Shown: positions 17,247 through 26,872, counted from the stretch's first letter. The stretch is 64,000 nucleotides of DNA from CAVSVP01 sp963731125 (GCA_963731125.1 CAVSVP010000009.1:186001-250000); one strand, 5' to 3'. Notes: generated by a model not told the origin, from the letters alone. Numbers and translations: made by a program.

Positions 17247-18556
17247 TTGGCCGTCATCCTCGCTTTATCGACATCACCGAAAGGAACAGCACTCTTGGCT
17301 TCACCGGCATTTTCCACGGTAATGGTGTGATAACTCACTCTATCCGGCACCGGCTTGGTTCTTTCATTCCGGGTATAAAAAGGCATTAACAAAAAGAACC
17401 CGAAATAAATAATTGAGCAAATCCGGGAGATTAGAGTCAGTGTATCACTGGGTGGCTGAGCACCTGCGTAACCCAGCACCAGAAAAGAAACGACAAACAG
17501 TGTTAGAGCGATCTTCCAAGTCAGACTGCGATAACGAATGGATTTCACCGAACAGCGGTCCAGCCAGGGCAGGAAAAATAGGATTCCTATGGAGAGTCCC
17601 ATCGCAATGACGCCAATCAATTTGTCTGGAATTGCCCTTAGAATGGCGTAATAAGGAGTAAAGTACCATACAGGGGCAATATGCGTTGGAGTCTTCAGAG
17701 GATCTGCCGGTACAAAGTTGGCGTGCTCCAGAAAATAGCCCCCCATTTCCGGCATAAAGAAAATGACGACAGCCGCAAGAAACAGAAAAACGATAACACC
17801 GACAAGGTCCTTGACCGTATAGTAAGGATGAAAGGGAATACCATCCAGAGGAATGCCTTTATCATCCTTATACTTTTTGATCTCAACTCCTTCGGGATTA
17901 TTAGAGCCTACATGATGTAAAGCAATGACATGAGCGACCACTAAACCGACTAATACCAGCGGAATAGCGGCAACGTGCAATGCGAAAAAGCGGTTTAGCG
18001 TGGCATCGGATACGACATAGTCACCCCGAATCCACAGGGTAAGATCATCACCAATTCCCGGAATGGCTCCAAACAGGGAAATGATCACCTGGGCACCCCA
18101 GTAAGACATCTGCCCCCAAGGTAAAAGATATCCAAAAAAAGATTCCGCCATGAGCGCCAGGAAAATCACCATTCCTACCAGCCACACCAGCTCTCGGGGT
18201 TTCTTATAGGAGCCATAGAGCAGCGCCCGGAACATATGCAGATAGACGACAATGAAAAAAGCCGAGGCACCTGTCGAATGCATATAGCGAATCAACCAGC
18301 CCCAGTTGACGTCACGCATAATGTATTCCACCGAGGCAAAGGCTTCGGCAGCGGAAGGCTTATAGTTCATGGTCAGCCAGATACCGGTAAGCAACTGATT
18401 CACCAGGACTACCAGAGACAGCACACCGAAGATATAGAAGAAATTAAAATTCGGCGGTGCAAAGTACTCACCCACATGTTCACGCCATAGCTGGGTCAGA
18501 GGAAAGCGGTCGTCGATCCAGCCGCGAAGTCCGATTATAACTTGAAAATTTGCCAT
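17243..18556 (-). CDS. petB: Cytochrome b of the bc1 complex
   Basis: Quinol-oxidising and -reducing subunit, 437 residues with eight membrane segments. Two pairs of haem-ligating histidines are visible (HSTGASAFFIVVYLHMF and ALHVAAIPLVLVGLVVAHV). The Qo-site loop reads PVWYF where mitochondria have PEWYF; PVWY is common in proteobacteria. It shares a base with petA and overlaps petC, forming petABC. Confidence 0.96.
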   Translation of the reverse strand: MANFQVIIGLRGWIDDRFPLTQLWREHVGEYFAPPNFNFFYIFGVLSLVVLVNQLLTGIWLTMNYKPSAAEAFASVEYIMRDVNWGWLIRYMHSTGASAFFIVVYLHMFRALLYGSYKKPRELVWLVGMVIFLALMAESFFGYLLPWGQMSYWGAQVIISLFGAIPGIGDDLTLWIRGDYVVSDATLNRFFALHVAAIPLVLVGLVVAHVIALHHVGSNNPEGVEIKKYKDDKGIPLDGIPFHPYYTVKDLVGVIVFLFLAAVVIFFMPEMGGYFLEHANFVPADPLKTPTHIAPVWYFTPYYAILRAIPDKLIGVIAMGLSIGILFFLPWLDRCSVKSIRYRSLTWKIALTLFVVSFLVLGYAGAQPPSDTLTLISRICSIIYFGFFLLMPFYTRNERTKPVPDRVSYHTITVENAGEAKSAVPFGDVDKARMTAK

Positions 18557-19152
18557 TATGTCGTCTCCGAGTCAGCGCCGACCATCACGCGAGTGTCGCT
18601 TAAAAACATATAAGGCGGTATCACCATATTGGTGGGAGCAGGCACCCCTTCGAACACTCGGCCTGCCAAATCAAATTTGGAACCATGGCAAGGGCAAAAA
18701 AACCCGCCCTTCCATTGCGGACCCAGATCGGCAGGCGCCGGTTCTGGGCGAAAGGTGGGAGAACAACCCAGATGTGTGCAAATACCCACCATGACCAATA
18801 AAGCGGGTTTGATGGAACGGTTTTCGTTTTGACAGTAAGGGGGCTGCTCGGACACTTCGGACTGCGGATCGCGCAATTGGTCATCGAGGGTCGGTAAGGC
18901 TTCTAACATCCGTTGCGTGCGATTTACCAACCACACCGGTTTACCACGCCACTCCACGGTCATCCGGGCACCGGGTTCCAGCTTGCTGATATCAACTTCT
19001 ATGGGTGCACCGGCGGCCTGAGCACGTTCGCTTGGCCACCAGGATGCAATAAAGGGAGCGGCGGCAAACGCCACGCCGACACCGCCGACCACAGTGGCCG
19101 CAGCAGTCAGCAGACGGCGTCTGCCAGGATTCAAATCATCTGCCGTGCTCAT
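18556..19152 (-). CDS. petA: Rieske iron-sulfur subunit of the bc1 complex
   Basis: [2Fe-2S] protein, 198 residues. The N-terminus has a twin-arginine-type signal that stays as anchor (GRRRLLTAAATVVGG followed by a hydrophobic stretch). The cluster-binding boxes are CTHLGCSP and CPCHGSKFD. First gene of petABC; 153 bp separate it from the Nif3-like gene upstream, leaving room for a promoter that I could not define. Confidence 0.97.
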   Translation of the reverse strand: MSTADDLNPGRRRLLTAAATVVGGVGVAFAAAPFIASWWPSERAQAAGAPIEVDISKLEPGARMTVEWRGKPVWLVNRTQRMLEALPTLDDQLRDPQSEVSEQPPYCQNENRSIKPALLVMVGICTHLGCSPTFRPEPAPADLGPQWKGGFFCPCHGSKFDLAGRVFEGVPAPTNMVIPPYMFLSDTRVMVGADSETT

Positions 19153-19305
19153 AGCGTACTCCTAGAAGGTAAGGTGGATTAGAAATTATAGTTACTACCC
19201 GGTTACCTCGAATAGCAGGACCAGCTTTGAAATCTACTGAACACGCGTGAAGTTAGGATCATCTTATAACGCTCTTTCAGCGTCAAGTTGCATTGCCTTA
19301 GCAAG

Positions 19306-20067
19306 TTACACCGGGTTATCGATATCGATAAAGGTAAAGTCTAGTTGAAAATGCTGCGCCAAGTGCCGTCCAAGAGCCTGTACCCCATAGCGTTCGGTGG
19401 CATGGTGGCCGGCGGCAAAGAAATGAATGCCCGTTTCCCGGGCAATATGCACGGTTTGTTCCGAGACTTCACCTGTTAAAAAGGCCTCCGCTCTCTGAGC
19501 AACCGCTGCTTCGATAAACGCTTGTGCAGCTCCGGTACACCAAGCGATACGCTGCAGTGAAGAAGCCGTACCTGGAATATGCAGTGGCTCACGCGATAGG
19601 CGGGCCTTTAAACGGGCTGCGAATTGAGCACCAGACGCAGGCTGTTTGAGTCGTCCTACTAATCCCAAAGCCGGACCACCACCTGTTGTGCCAAAGCAAT
19701 TTTCGATTTCTAGACCTAGCAGCGTAGCCAGTTGCACATTATTGCCATAAAGAGGATGAACATCTAGGGGCAAATGGTAAGCCAACAAACTGACATCCCG
19801 ACTGAGTAGAGTTCTAAGCCGACGGTGTTTAACGCCCACTATACGGGCATCCTCACCCTTCCAAAAATAACCGTGATGCACCAAAATAGCATCTGCGCCG
19901 CTCTCTACCGCCGCATCCAGCAGAGCCTGGCTAGCGGTCACTCCGCCGATCAGTCGTTGCACCGAAGCGCATCCCTCTACCTGCAAACCATTTGGACAAT
20001 AATCGGAAAAATCACGGACTGCCAGGAGTTGGTCAATATAAGCCGCTAATTCTTGTAACTCGACCAT
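19306..20067 (-). CDS. Nif3-like dinuclear metal-centre protein (YbgI type)
   Basis: 253 residues of the Nif3/YbgI family (GTP cyclohydrolase I type 2 fold). Metal-ligand motifs are VHHGYFWKGED, LPLDVHPLYGNN (LAYHLPLDVH), TGEVSEQTVH and AAGHHATERYG. Biochemical role in bacteria is not settled; the family is often annotated as GTP cyclohydrolase-like or as a hydrolase. Standalone gene between petA and a small cytochrome. Confidence 0.88.
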   Translation of the reverse strand: MVELQELAAYIDQLLAVRDFSDYCPNGLQVEGCASVQRLIGGVTASQALLDAAVESGADAILVHHGYFWKGEDARIVGVKHRRLRTLLSRDVSLLAYHLPLDVHPLYGNNVQLATLLGLEIENCFGTTGGGPALGLVGRLKQPASGAQFAARLKARLSREPLHIPGTASSLQRIAWCTGAAQAFIEAAVAQRAEAFLTGEVSEQTVHIARETGIHFFAAGHHATERYGVQALGRHLAQHFQLDFTFIDIDNPV

Positions 20068-20154
20068 CTTTACACTGCCGGACAGCTACCTACCGAATTT
20101 AAATTCACCACGCAATCCTTTAGTTCTATACCCCTGTCTTGCCTAGCCTGATGG

Positions 20155-20526
20155 TTAATTGTTTTTGGCCCCCTGCTCTACCCAAATCTTTAGAATTTCG
20201 ATGCTCTTTTCAGAGAGCGGTATCCCCTCGTGGGGCATGCTAATGGATTTATCGACTCGCCCCTCAACGACTTGATTGAATACGCTGTTTAAACTATTGC
20301 CAGGTTCTATCACGGGGCCATACTTGGTTCCTTTCATTAAATTCTCATAGGTGTTCATCTGCAGACCCGACTTTACTGCTCCTTTGCCGTCCGGACTGTG
20401 ACAGTCAAGACATTTGGCTTGTAAAATTGGCATCACGTCTTCTTGAAAACTGACTTCGCGCTCTGCACTTTGGACGGTCATCGCGAACGTGCTTAACACC
20501 CAAATAAGCCCAACTTGTCTTAGCAT
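20155..20526 (-). CDS. Small exported c-type cytochrome (planctomycete-type domain)
   Basis: 123 residues. The signal peptide (MLRQVGLIWVLSTFAMTVQS) is followed by one haem c site, CLDCH, in ILQAKCLDCHSPDGKG. LQMNTYENLMKG and MPHEGIPLSEKSIEILKIWV resemble the PSCyt1-type domain used in small periplasmic electron-transfer proteins. Redox partner unknown; proximity to petABC is suggestive but a different transcription unit is possible. A GGGGGAGG ribosome-binding site precedes the ATG. Confidence 0.8.
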   Translation of the reverse strand: MLRQVGLIWVLSTFAMTVQSAEREVSFQEDVMPILQAKCLDCHSPDGKGAVKSGLQMNTYENLMKGTKYGPVIEPGNSLNSVFNQVVEGRVDKSISMPHEGIPLSEKSIEILKIWVEQGAKNN

Positions 20527-20686
20527 GAAATATCACCTCCCCCGCAGTAAAACTTCTATAAGTTATAGTGCCGGCCAAATGACCTGATACTGGTTACAAG
20601 GCTTCAAATCGTTAGTAAACAACGATTGTAATAAAATTATCGGCATCAATTCATATGGCTGGCACTATAGCCGAAAACAGCAATGG

Positions 20687-21766
20687 TTAATCTAAGGCAG
20701 CGGTCAACGCAGATAAAAAAACTTGATTCTCTTCCGGCGTACCTACCGTCACCCTCAGGCAATCACGCAGCAAATCGCCCTGATTTAGATTCTTTATTAA
20801 GATACCCGCTCTGCGCAAGGCTTCGAAAAGTTGAGGTCCTTTCCCTGCCGGCACTCGGAATAGAATGAAGTTAGCTTCGCTCGGATAAGCCGTAATGCCG
20901 GGCAAGTTCTGCAATGCCTTTAGAAGCAGGCCTCGATCTCCGCAAATTTGGCGGGCCTGTGCTGCGATGACTCCAGCATGCGCAAGGGCGAACTCAGCAC
21001 TCACCTGGGTCAATATGTTAATATTATAAGGCAGACGTAGCTTGTCGAATTCATTTAGCCAATCTTGCGCACCCGTGAGAAACCCCAACCGCAATCCTGC
21101 CAACCCTATCTTGGAAAGAGTACGCATAACCAGGAGGTTGTCAAACTCCGCTACGCTGGTTAAGAAGCTATGCTCGGCAAAGGCAAAGTAAGCTTCATCC
21201 ACGACCACCAACCCCGGCGCAGCGGCGATAACTTGGCGTACATCCTGTTCGTTAAACCGATTACCCGTAGGATTATTCGGATACGCTAGGAATACCACCA
21301 CCGGTCGATGCCGCTCCATGGCTTCCAACATAGCGGCCAAATCCAAACTAAAATCCGCCGCTCGTAGCGGCACGCCGACATAGCTCATCCCAACAAAGCG
21401 AGTGATTAGCCGATACATGACGAAACTCGGCTCGGGAGCCAAAACCACTCGCCCTGGAGCGCTTAGCGCTAAAATAACCAACTGAATAAGCTCATCGGAA
21501 CCATTGCCCAGAAGCAGCTCCGCTCCGGGTGGGAGCGCAATCACTGCGCGTAAACGCGCCTTTAATTCCGCAGCTTCAGGATCGGGATAACGATTTAACT
21601 GCACATCCCGCAATTTAGCAGACCAAGCAACAACCATCTCAGATGGCCAGCGATAGGGATTTTCCATCGCATCCAGCTTGATCAACCCGCGTGCATCGGG
21701 AACATGATAGGCGCTGAGTTCGCGAATCTCGCGCCGGATCAGGTCGGCAGGCCTTACCCCCGTCAT
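20687..21766 (-). CDS. hisC: Histidinol-phosphate aminotransferase
   Basis: PLP enzyme, class II aminotransferase family, 359 residues. YPDPEAAELKARL, LLGNGSDELIQLV, FLAYPNNPTGN, VVVDEAYFAF and the Schiff-base lysine in MRTLSKIGLAGLRLGF are all present. Its ATG overlaps the hisD stop by 4 bp. Together hisG-hisD-hisC form the start of a histidine operon whose remaining genes are not in this window. Confidence 0.95.
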   Translation of the reverse strand: MTGVRPADLIRREIRELSAYHVPDARGLIKLDAMENPYRWPSEMVVAWSAKLRDVQLNRYPDPEAAELKARLRAVIALPPGAELLLGNGSDELIQLVILALSAPGRVVLAPEPSFVMYRLITRFVGMSYVGVPLRAADFSLDLAAMLEAMERHRPVVVFLAYPNNPTGNRFNEQDVRQVIAAAPGLVVVDEAYFAFAEHSFLTSVAEFDNLLVMRTLSKIGLAGLRLGFLTGAQDWLNEFDKLRLPYNINILTQVSAEFALAHAGVIAAQARQICGDRGLLLKALQNLPGITAYPSEANFILFRVPAGKGPQLFEALRRAGILIKNLNQGDLLRDCLRVTVGTPEENQVFLSALTAALD

Positions 21767-23073
21767 AACAAATCCGCGTTTAAGCGCAATTCAGCGGAAC
21801 GAGCATGGGCGGTAAATCCTTCCCCTCGCGCCAACACTGCAGCGGTACGCCCTAACGAAGCGACACCCGCTGCCGAACAGTTAATCAGACTGGAACGCTT
21901 CTGAAAATCATACACTCCCAGCGGTGAAGAAAAGCGAGCCGTGCGGGAAGTCGGCAACACGTGGTTAGGACCGGCACAATAGTCGCCAAGCGCCTCGGCA
22001 GTATATCGTCCTAAAAAAATGGCCCCGGCGTGGCGAATATGAGGCAATAACGACTCGGGATCTGCCACCGACAATTCCAAATGCTCGGGAGCTATGAAAT
22101 TACTGACCTTTGCCGCTTCCGCCAAATCTTTAACAAGGATAAAAACAGCCCGGCGTTGCAACGATGTCGCGATAATTTCTTGTCGCTCCATACCCGGTAA
22201 CAACCTTTCGATGCTAGCCTGTACCTGCTCCAGAAAAGCAGCATCGGGAGTGACCAGAATGGGTTGCGCGGCCTCATCATGCTCGGCTTGAGAAAATAGA
22301 TCCATAGCGATCCAGTCAGGATCGGTTTGGCCATCGCAAACCACCAATATTTCAGAAGGACCGGCAATCATATCGATACCCACGGCACCGAACACTAAAC
22401 GCTTGGCAGTCGCCACATAAATATTGCCGGGACCAACGATTTTATCCACCCGGGGAATACTCTCAGTGCCATAAGCCAGTGCCGCAACAGCTTGTGCGCC
22501 CCCGATTGCAAATACTTGATCGACACCGGCTACAGCGGCGGCAGCCAATACTAAGTCATTGATTTCTCCTGCCGGAGTCGGCACCACCATGACCAGTAAT
22601 TCCACGCCCGCCACCTTGGCAGGAATGGCATTCATCAGTACCGAGGAAGGATAGGCCGCCTTACCGCCCGGTACATAAAGGCCCACGCTATCCAAAGGAG
22701 TGACCTGCTGACCGAGCACGGTGCCATCGGCTTCGACAAAACTCCAAGCAGCGATTTTTTGATGTTCGGCATAGGCTCTCAGCCGCCTTGCGGCAGTCTC
22801 TAAAGCCTCGCGCTGTTCCCGAGAAATGGCACTCAATGCCTGCTGTAAACGGGTGACAGGAATAGCCAACTCAGCGATGGTTCCCGCTGGGATGCGGTCA
22901 AAACGACGAGTGTACTCCAACAGGGCGACATCACCCCGGTGACGCACTTGGCTAATAATATCCCTTACATTTTCCAGCACGGCAGGCTCAGAGAGTTCAT
23001 CCCAACTCACCAAGGTCTCGAGACGGGCCCAAAACTCCCCATCACCAGTACTCAAATGCTTAATATTCAGCAT
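21763..23073 (-). CDS. hisD: Histidinol dehydrogenase
   Basis: Zn-dependent, NAD-linked oxidation of histidinol to histidine. 436 residues. Motifs are YVPGGKAAYPSSVLMNAIPA, GPGNIYVATAK, IDMIAGPSEILVV, SQAEHDEAAQ and ALGDYCAGPNHVLPTS (metal and catalytic His). It overlaps hisC. A set of 11-bp repeats lies immediately upstream, in the spacer to hisG. Confidence 0.96.
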   Translation of the reverse strand: MLNIKHLSTGDGEFWARLETLVSWDELSEPAVLENVRDIISQVRHRGDVALLEYTRRFDRIPAGTIAELAIPVTRLQQALSAISREQREALETAARRLRAYAEHQKIAAWSFVEADGTVLGQQVTPLDSVGLYVPGGKAAYPSSVLMNAIPAKVAGVELLVMVVPTPAGEINDLVLAAAAVAGVDQVFAIGGAQAVAALAYGTESIPRVDKIVGPGNIYVATAKRLVFGAVGIDMIAGPSEILVVCDGQTDPDWIAMDLFSQAEHDEAAQPILVTPDAAFLEQVQASIERLLPGMERQEIIATSLQRRAVFILVKDLAEAAKVSNFIAPEHLELSVADPESLLPHIRHAGAIFLGRYTAEALGDYCAGPNHVLPTSRTARFSSPLGVYDFQKRSSLINCSAAGVASLGRTAAVLARGEGFTAHARSAELRLNADLL

Positions 23074-23087
23074 GTTCTCGGGCTCTC

Positions 23088-23119
23088 ATTAGCTTTACAT
23101 TAGCTTTACATTAGCTTTA
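23088..23119. repeat. Three tandem 11-bp repeats (ATTAGCTTTAC)
   Basis: ATTAGCTTTAC is repeated almost three times (11+11+10 bp) in the hisG-hisD spacer, about 15 bp upstream of the hisD ATG. On the transcribed strand the unit reads GTAAAGCTAAT. It could be replication slippage or a regulatory site; nothing else in the window matches it. Confidence 0.7.
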
Positions 23120-23181
23120 TAAAAACGACACATCATTACGCTGCGCCACGGCAGCCACATAATAATATTTGCCAACAACGA

Positions 23182-23823
23182 CTAAATCCGTCTTTCCGCA
23201 ACGGTGCAGGCTAATTGTTCAATCAGTTTTTTGATAGGCACGTGCTTCATTTTCATGGCCGCTTTGTTGACAATCAGACGCGAACTGATCTGTGCGATAT
23301 GTTCCAAAGGTTTTAAACCGTTAGCCTTGAGCGTATGACCAGTGTCCACCAGGTCTACGATGAGATCCGCCAATCCTACCAAGGGAGCCAGTTCCATTGA
23401 ACCATAGAGCTTAATGATTTCCACTTGACGGCCTTGCGCAGCAAAGTAGCGACGCGTCGTATTAACATATTTGGTCGCGATACGAAGACGGCCCAATTGC
23501 CCCCCTGCATCCGTGCGTCCCGCTACCATTAACCGGCAACGGGCAATGTTAAGATCGAGGGGCTCATACAGTCCCTCGCCGCCGTGCTCCAGCAGTACAT
23601 CTTTACCAGCTACGCCCAGATCTGCCGCCCCGTACTGCACATAAGTCGGCACATCGGCAGCACGCAGAATGACGAATTTTATATCACCACGGTTGGTGTT
23701 TAGAATGAGCTTACGGCTGGTATCTGGATCATCGGTGGGACGTATTCCCATTACCCCTAACAACGGGAGAATTTCCTTTAAAATGCGTCCCTTGGATAAG
23801 GCAAGCGTGAGTGTTTGTGGCAT
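23182..23823 (-). CDS. hisG: ATP phosphoribosyltransferase, short form
   Basis: First step of histidine synthesis: ATP plus PRPP. 213 residues, which is the short catalytic form (HisG-S) lacking the C-terminal regulatory domain; such enzymes need HisZ as partner. LALSKGRILKEILPLL, GAADLGVAGKDVLLE and DLIVDLVDTGHTLKANGL (PRPP loop) are visible. hisZ is not in this window. It is 4 bp downstream of murA. Confidence 0.95.
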   Translation of the reverse strand: MPQTLTLALSKGRILKEILPLLGVMGIRPTDDPDTSRKLILNTNRGDIKFVILRAADVPTYVQYGAADLGVAGKDVLLEHGGEGLYEPLDLNIARCRLMVAGRTDAGGQLGRLRIATKYVNTTRRYFAAQGRQVEIIKLYGSMELAPLVGLADLIVDLVDTGHTLKANGLKPLEHIAQISSRLIVNKAAMKMKHVPIKKLIEQLACTVAERRI

Positions 23824-23827
23824 GGCT

Positions 23828-25087
23828 TCAACGCGGTAGACGGCGGATACGCGCTCCTAACTGGGACAGCTTCTCTTCGATACACTCGTAACCGCGGTCG
23901 ATATGATAAATCCGATCGACTACCGTATCCCCTTTGGCGACGAGAGCCGCCAAGATTAGACTAGCGGAAGCGCGCAGATCAGTGGCCATAACCGGGGCAC
24001 CTTTCAACGACGACACACCGGTGCTGATCGCCGTGTTACCTTCCAGGCGGATTTGTGCGCCCATACGCTGTAACTCCTGCACATGCATAAAACGGTTTTC
24101 AAACACGGTTTCAGTTATAGTGCCTACTCCCTCGGCTATAGCGTTGAGTGTCAAAAACTGGGCCTGCATATCGGTAGGAAAAGCCGGGTAAGGTGCTGTG
24201 CGGATATGCACAGCCAGCGGTCCACGCCCTTCCATATCCACCTCTATCCAGTCAGTACCGGCGTTAATCCGAGCACCCGCCTCCTCTAGCTTAAAAAGCA
24301 CAGCCTCTAGGATATCCGGACGCGTCCCCTTAACTTTAACGCGACCACCGGTAATAGCGGCAGCGACCAGAAAGGTACCGGTTTCAATACGATCCGGCAG
24401 TACCCGGTAATGGGTACCGGATAAGCTCTCTACTCCCTCGATAGTCAGAGTATCAGTGCCAGCGCCACTGATATGCGCACCCATGCAATTCAGGCATTCT
24501 GCCAAATCTACCACCTCGGGTTCGCGGGCAGCGTTTTCGATCACGGTGGTACCCTTGGCAAGAGTGGCTGCCATCATTAGGTTTTCGGTTCCCGTGACGG
24601 TAACGAGATCCATGACAATTCGGGCACCCTGCAAACGTTCGGCGCGCGCCAGAATATAGCCTTTCTCCAGACGAATATCTGCACCCATGTCTGCTAGACC
24701 CTTGATGTGCAAATTGACCGGTCGAGAGCCGATAGCACAGCCGCCGGGTAAAGACACTTCAGCCCTACCAAAGCGGGCCAATAAAGGTCCCAATACCAAA
24801 ACGGAGGCACGCATGGTCTTAACCAATTCATAGGGAGCACAAAAATCGTTAATGGTTCGAGGATCCACCTGAATATGTAGGCGTTCATCCACCATTAACT
24901 CAACTCCCATGCGCCCCAGCAACTCCATGGTTGTAGTGACATCCCGAAGATGGGGCACATTACTTACCGTTACTGGTGTATCGGCAAGTAGAGTGGACGC
25001 CAAGATAGGCAGTACAGCATTTTTCGCCCCCGAAGCGCGCACTTCTCCGTGCAGAGGCATGCCGCCACTGATTAGCAGTTTACTCAT
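23828..25087 (-). CDS. murA: UDP-N-acetylglucosamine 1-carboxyvinyltransferase
   Basis: First committed step of peptidoglycan synthesis. 419 residues from ATG 25087, which overlaps the ibaG stop (TGATG). The start MSKLLISGGMPLHGEV and SGAKNAVLPILAS are typical. The catalytic, fosfomycin-sensitive Cys is in LPGGCAIGSRPV. YPAFPTDMQAQF and DLRASASLILAAL are also conserved. The ibaG-murA-hisG order is a known gammaproteobacterial arrangement. Confidence 0.96.
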   Translation of the reverse strand: MSKLLISGGMPLHGEVRASGAKNAVLPILASTLLADTPVTVSNVPHLRDVTTTMELLGRMGVELMVDERLHIQVDPRTINDFCAPYELVKTMRASVLVLGPLLARFGRAEVSLPGGCAIGSRPVNLHIKGLADMGADIRLEKGYILARAERLQGARIVMDLVTVTGTENLMMAATLAKGTTVIENAAREPEVVDLAECLNCMGAHISGAGTDTLTIEGVESLSGTHYRVLPDRIETGTFLVAAAITGGRVKVKGTRPDILEAVLFKLEEAGARINAGTDWIEVDMEGRGPLAVHIRTAPYPAFPTDMQAQFLTLNAIAEGVGTITETVFENRFMHVQELQRMGAQIRLEGNTAISTGVSSLKGAPVMATDLRASASLILAALVAKGDTVVDRIYHIDRGYECIEEKLSQLGARIRRLPR

Positions 25088-25326
25088 CAGCGTTGCTGCC
25101 AAACCTCCGGTGTATAGGTCTTCAGCGCCAAGGCATGGATTTCCTCGTTTTCCATACGCCTCCCTAAGGCGTCATAAACAAGACGGTGTTGTTGCAATAA
25201 CGATTTACCAGTGAATGCGTCACTGACTACAACAGCCTCAAAGTGCACTCCATCATCTCCTTTTACTGTGACCTGAGCGCCAGGCAGACCCGTTTCGATT
25301 AAGCGCTTAATTTCATTTGAATGCAT
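25087..25326 (-). CDS. ibaG: BolA-family protein IbaG
   Basis: 79 residues from ATG 25326 (MHSNEIKRLI); the frame also permits ATG 25347. BolA fold: the VVVSDAFTGKSLLQQHRLVY core with the invariant histidine, then EEIHALALKTYTPEVW. IbaG works with monothiol glutaredoxin in Fe-S handling and is linked to envelope homeostasis. Located between mlaB and murA, as in E. coli. Confidence 0.9.
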   Translation of the reverse strand: MHSNEIKRLIETGLPGAQVTVKGDDGVHFEAVVVSDAFTGKSLLQQHRLVYDALGRRMENEEIHALALKTYTPEVWQQR

Positions 25327-25407
25327 AGCAAATATTCCCATAAACACAGATCGTGTTATGTCATAATAGTGAAATCGGCATTAAAAAATTCCTACTGCCA
25401 CCCGGCA

Positions 25408-25704
25408 TCATGCCATAGGCAATAATTCCTCCAGATCAGCAACGTTGATAATGGCCAGCATTTGTGGGGGGACGTTGACAAATTGCAAGGTCCAATTCTG
25501 AGTTCGAGCGTCCCGTAACCATTCAATTAACAGCGCTACTCCCGCACTATCGGAACGGCTAACATGGCTTAGATCAATGTTCACAGGCACTTGTTCTCTA
25601 AATAAGCGCTTTGCTTCTGCCCAGAGCCCAGAAACGGAACGCAAGTCCAACTCACCTTGTAAGGCAAAATTGCCTTGACCAAGATCTTCCAGTTGCCCTG
25701 GCAT
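25408..25704 (-). CDS. mlaB: STAS-domain protein MlaB
   Basis: Cytoplasmic STAS subunit of the MlaFEDB phospholipid transporter; it stabilises and activates MlaF. 98 residues, with the STAS core VNIDLSHVSRSDSAGVALLIEWL, containing the conserved Asp-Ser-Ala-Gly. Its start shares a base with the end of mlaC. Confidence 0.9.
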   Translation of the reverse strand: MPGQLEDLGQGNFALQGELDLRSVSGLWAEAKRLFREQVPVNIDLSHVSRSDSAGVALLIEWLRDARTQNWTLQFVNVPPQMLAIINVADLEELLPMA

Positions 25705-26327
25705 TACTTTCGACCCTTGAGATTACGTTCATGCAGGTCGCGGATCATTGCATCTATGCCTTCATTACGGATCTGATTAGCAAATGTGCTGCGGTAGTTA
25801 ATGACCAAACTCACACCATTGACGATGACATCGTAAACTTTCCACTCTCCATCCTTCATGCGGAGGCTATAGTTAATGGCAACAGGATCTTCGCCCTTAG
25901 GCTGAACTTCAGAATGTACAGTCACCTCTTTGGCATCCGGAGGGATATCGGAGGCTGGTGAGAAAATCAGCTCTTCGTCGGCATATTCTAACAAGGCGCC
26001 AGCGTAACTCCGCACCAACAGAGTACGGAACTCTTCGGTAAATCGCTGACGTTGCTCAGGCGTCGCTTGGCGCCAGTATTTGCCAAGCACCCAGCGAGAC
26101 ATCAGTGTAAAGTCGAAATGCGGCAGCACAATCTGATTGACTAGACCATAAATTTTTATAGGATCCGCTTCCAAAACCTGGCGATTTTTCCGTAGCTCTG
26201 CCTGCATTTCCTGAGCAGTTCTTTTCACCAATTCTTGAGGCGATTCGACGGCTAGAGCTATTTCACCCGTCCATCCCATCAGCAGCAGACACATGACCAT
26301 TATTACTTTAGGCATTAACAACTTCAC
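25704..26327 (-). CDS. mlaC: Periplasmic phospholipid-binding protein MlaC
   Basis: Shuttles phospholipids across the periplasm between MlaA and MlaD. 207 residues. Signal peptide (VIMVMCLLLMGWTGEIALA). The Tol_2/MlaC fold shows ILPHFDFTLMSRWVLGKYWRQ, TEEFRTLLVRSYAGALLEY and WKVYDVIVNGVSLVINYR. Confidence 0.93.
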   Translation of the reverse strand: MKLLMPKVIMVMCLLLMGWTGEIALAVESPQELVKRTAQEMQAELRKNRQVLEADPIKIYGLVNQIVLPHFDFTLMSRWVLGKYWRQATPEQRQRFTEEFRTLLVRSYAGALLEYADEELIFSPASDIPPDAKEVTVHSEVQPKGEDPVAINYSLRMKDGEWKVYDVIVNGVSLVINYRSTFANQIRNEGIDAMIRDLHERNLKGRK

Positions 26328-26395
26328 TCCTTTAACTATAGAGATTACTCTTGAGCGGACGCCCTGAAGCGTTCATCACCACTAACAAGACCTCG

Positions 26396-26872
26396 TTATT
26401 CACCGGTTTTGTCGCCCGACACGGCGCTGGTGAGTAACCGCCCCACCAATTGTTCTATGACCAGAGCAGATTGCGTTAATCTAATGACGCTGCCTTCTTT
26501 CAGATATTCATCCATGCCGCCGGGATCGAGACCAATGTACTGTTCACCCACCAGGCCCGCAGTAAAAATACTGGCGCTGGAATCCTCCGGTAGACGGTCG
26601 TATTTTGCGTCAATCGAGAATTTCACTACAGCTTCGTAGGTTTGTTCGTCGATATCGATACCGATTACACGGCCAATACGCACACCAGCCAACGTAACAG
26701 GAGAACGCACCTTGAGACCGCCAATATTTTCAAATACGGCTGTCACCGTATAACCTTCCTCGTTGCCCAAAGCGGTTAAATCGCTCACTTTCATGGCCAA
26801 TAAAAAAAATGCGGCCAATCCCAGAGCAACAAACAGGCCCACTACAAGTTCCAGCGTCTTTGATGTCCGCAT
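26396..26872 (-). CDS. mlaD: MCE-domain protein MlaD
   Basis: Inner-membrane-anchored hexameric MCE protein of the Mla pathway. 158 residues from ATG 26872 (MRTSKTLELVVGLFVALG), which gives the N-terminal anchor helix. The MCE domain reads FENIGGLKVRSPVTLAGVRIG and GLVGEQYIGLDPGG. The frame extends 16 codons further upstream into mlaE, which is unlikely to be used. Only 1 bp separates it from mlaE. Confidence 0.93.
   Translation of the reverse strand: MRTSKTLELVVGLFVALGLAAFFLLAMKVSDLTALGNEEGYTVTAVFENIGGLKVRSPVTLAGVRIGRVIGIDIDEQTYEAVVKFSIDAKYDRLPEDSSASIFTAGLVGEQYIGLDPGGMDEYLKEGSVIRLTQSALVIEQLVGRLLTSAVSGDKTGE

Noticed and set aside
23088..23119. CRISPR-like repeat before hisD
   Set aside because: The unit is 11 bp in direct tandem with no spacers.
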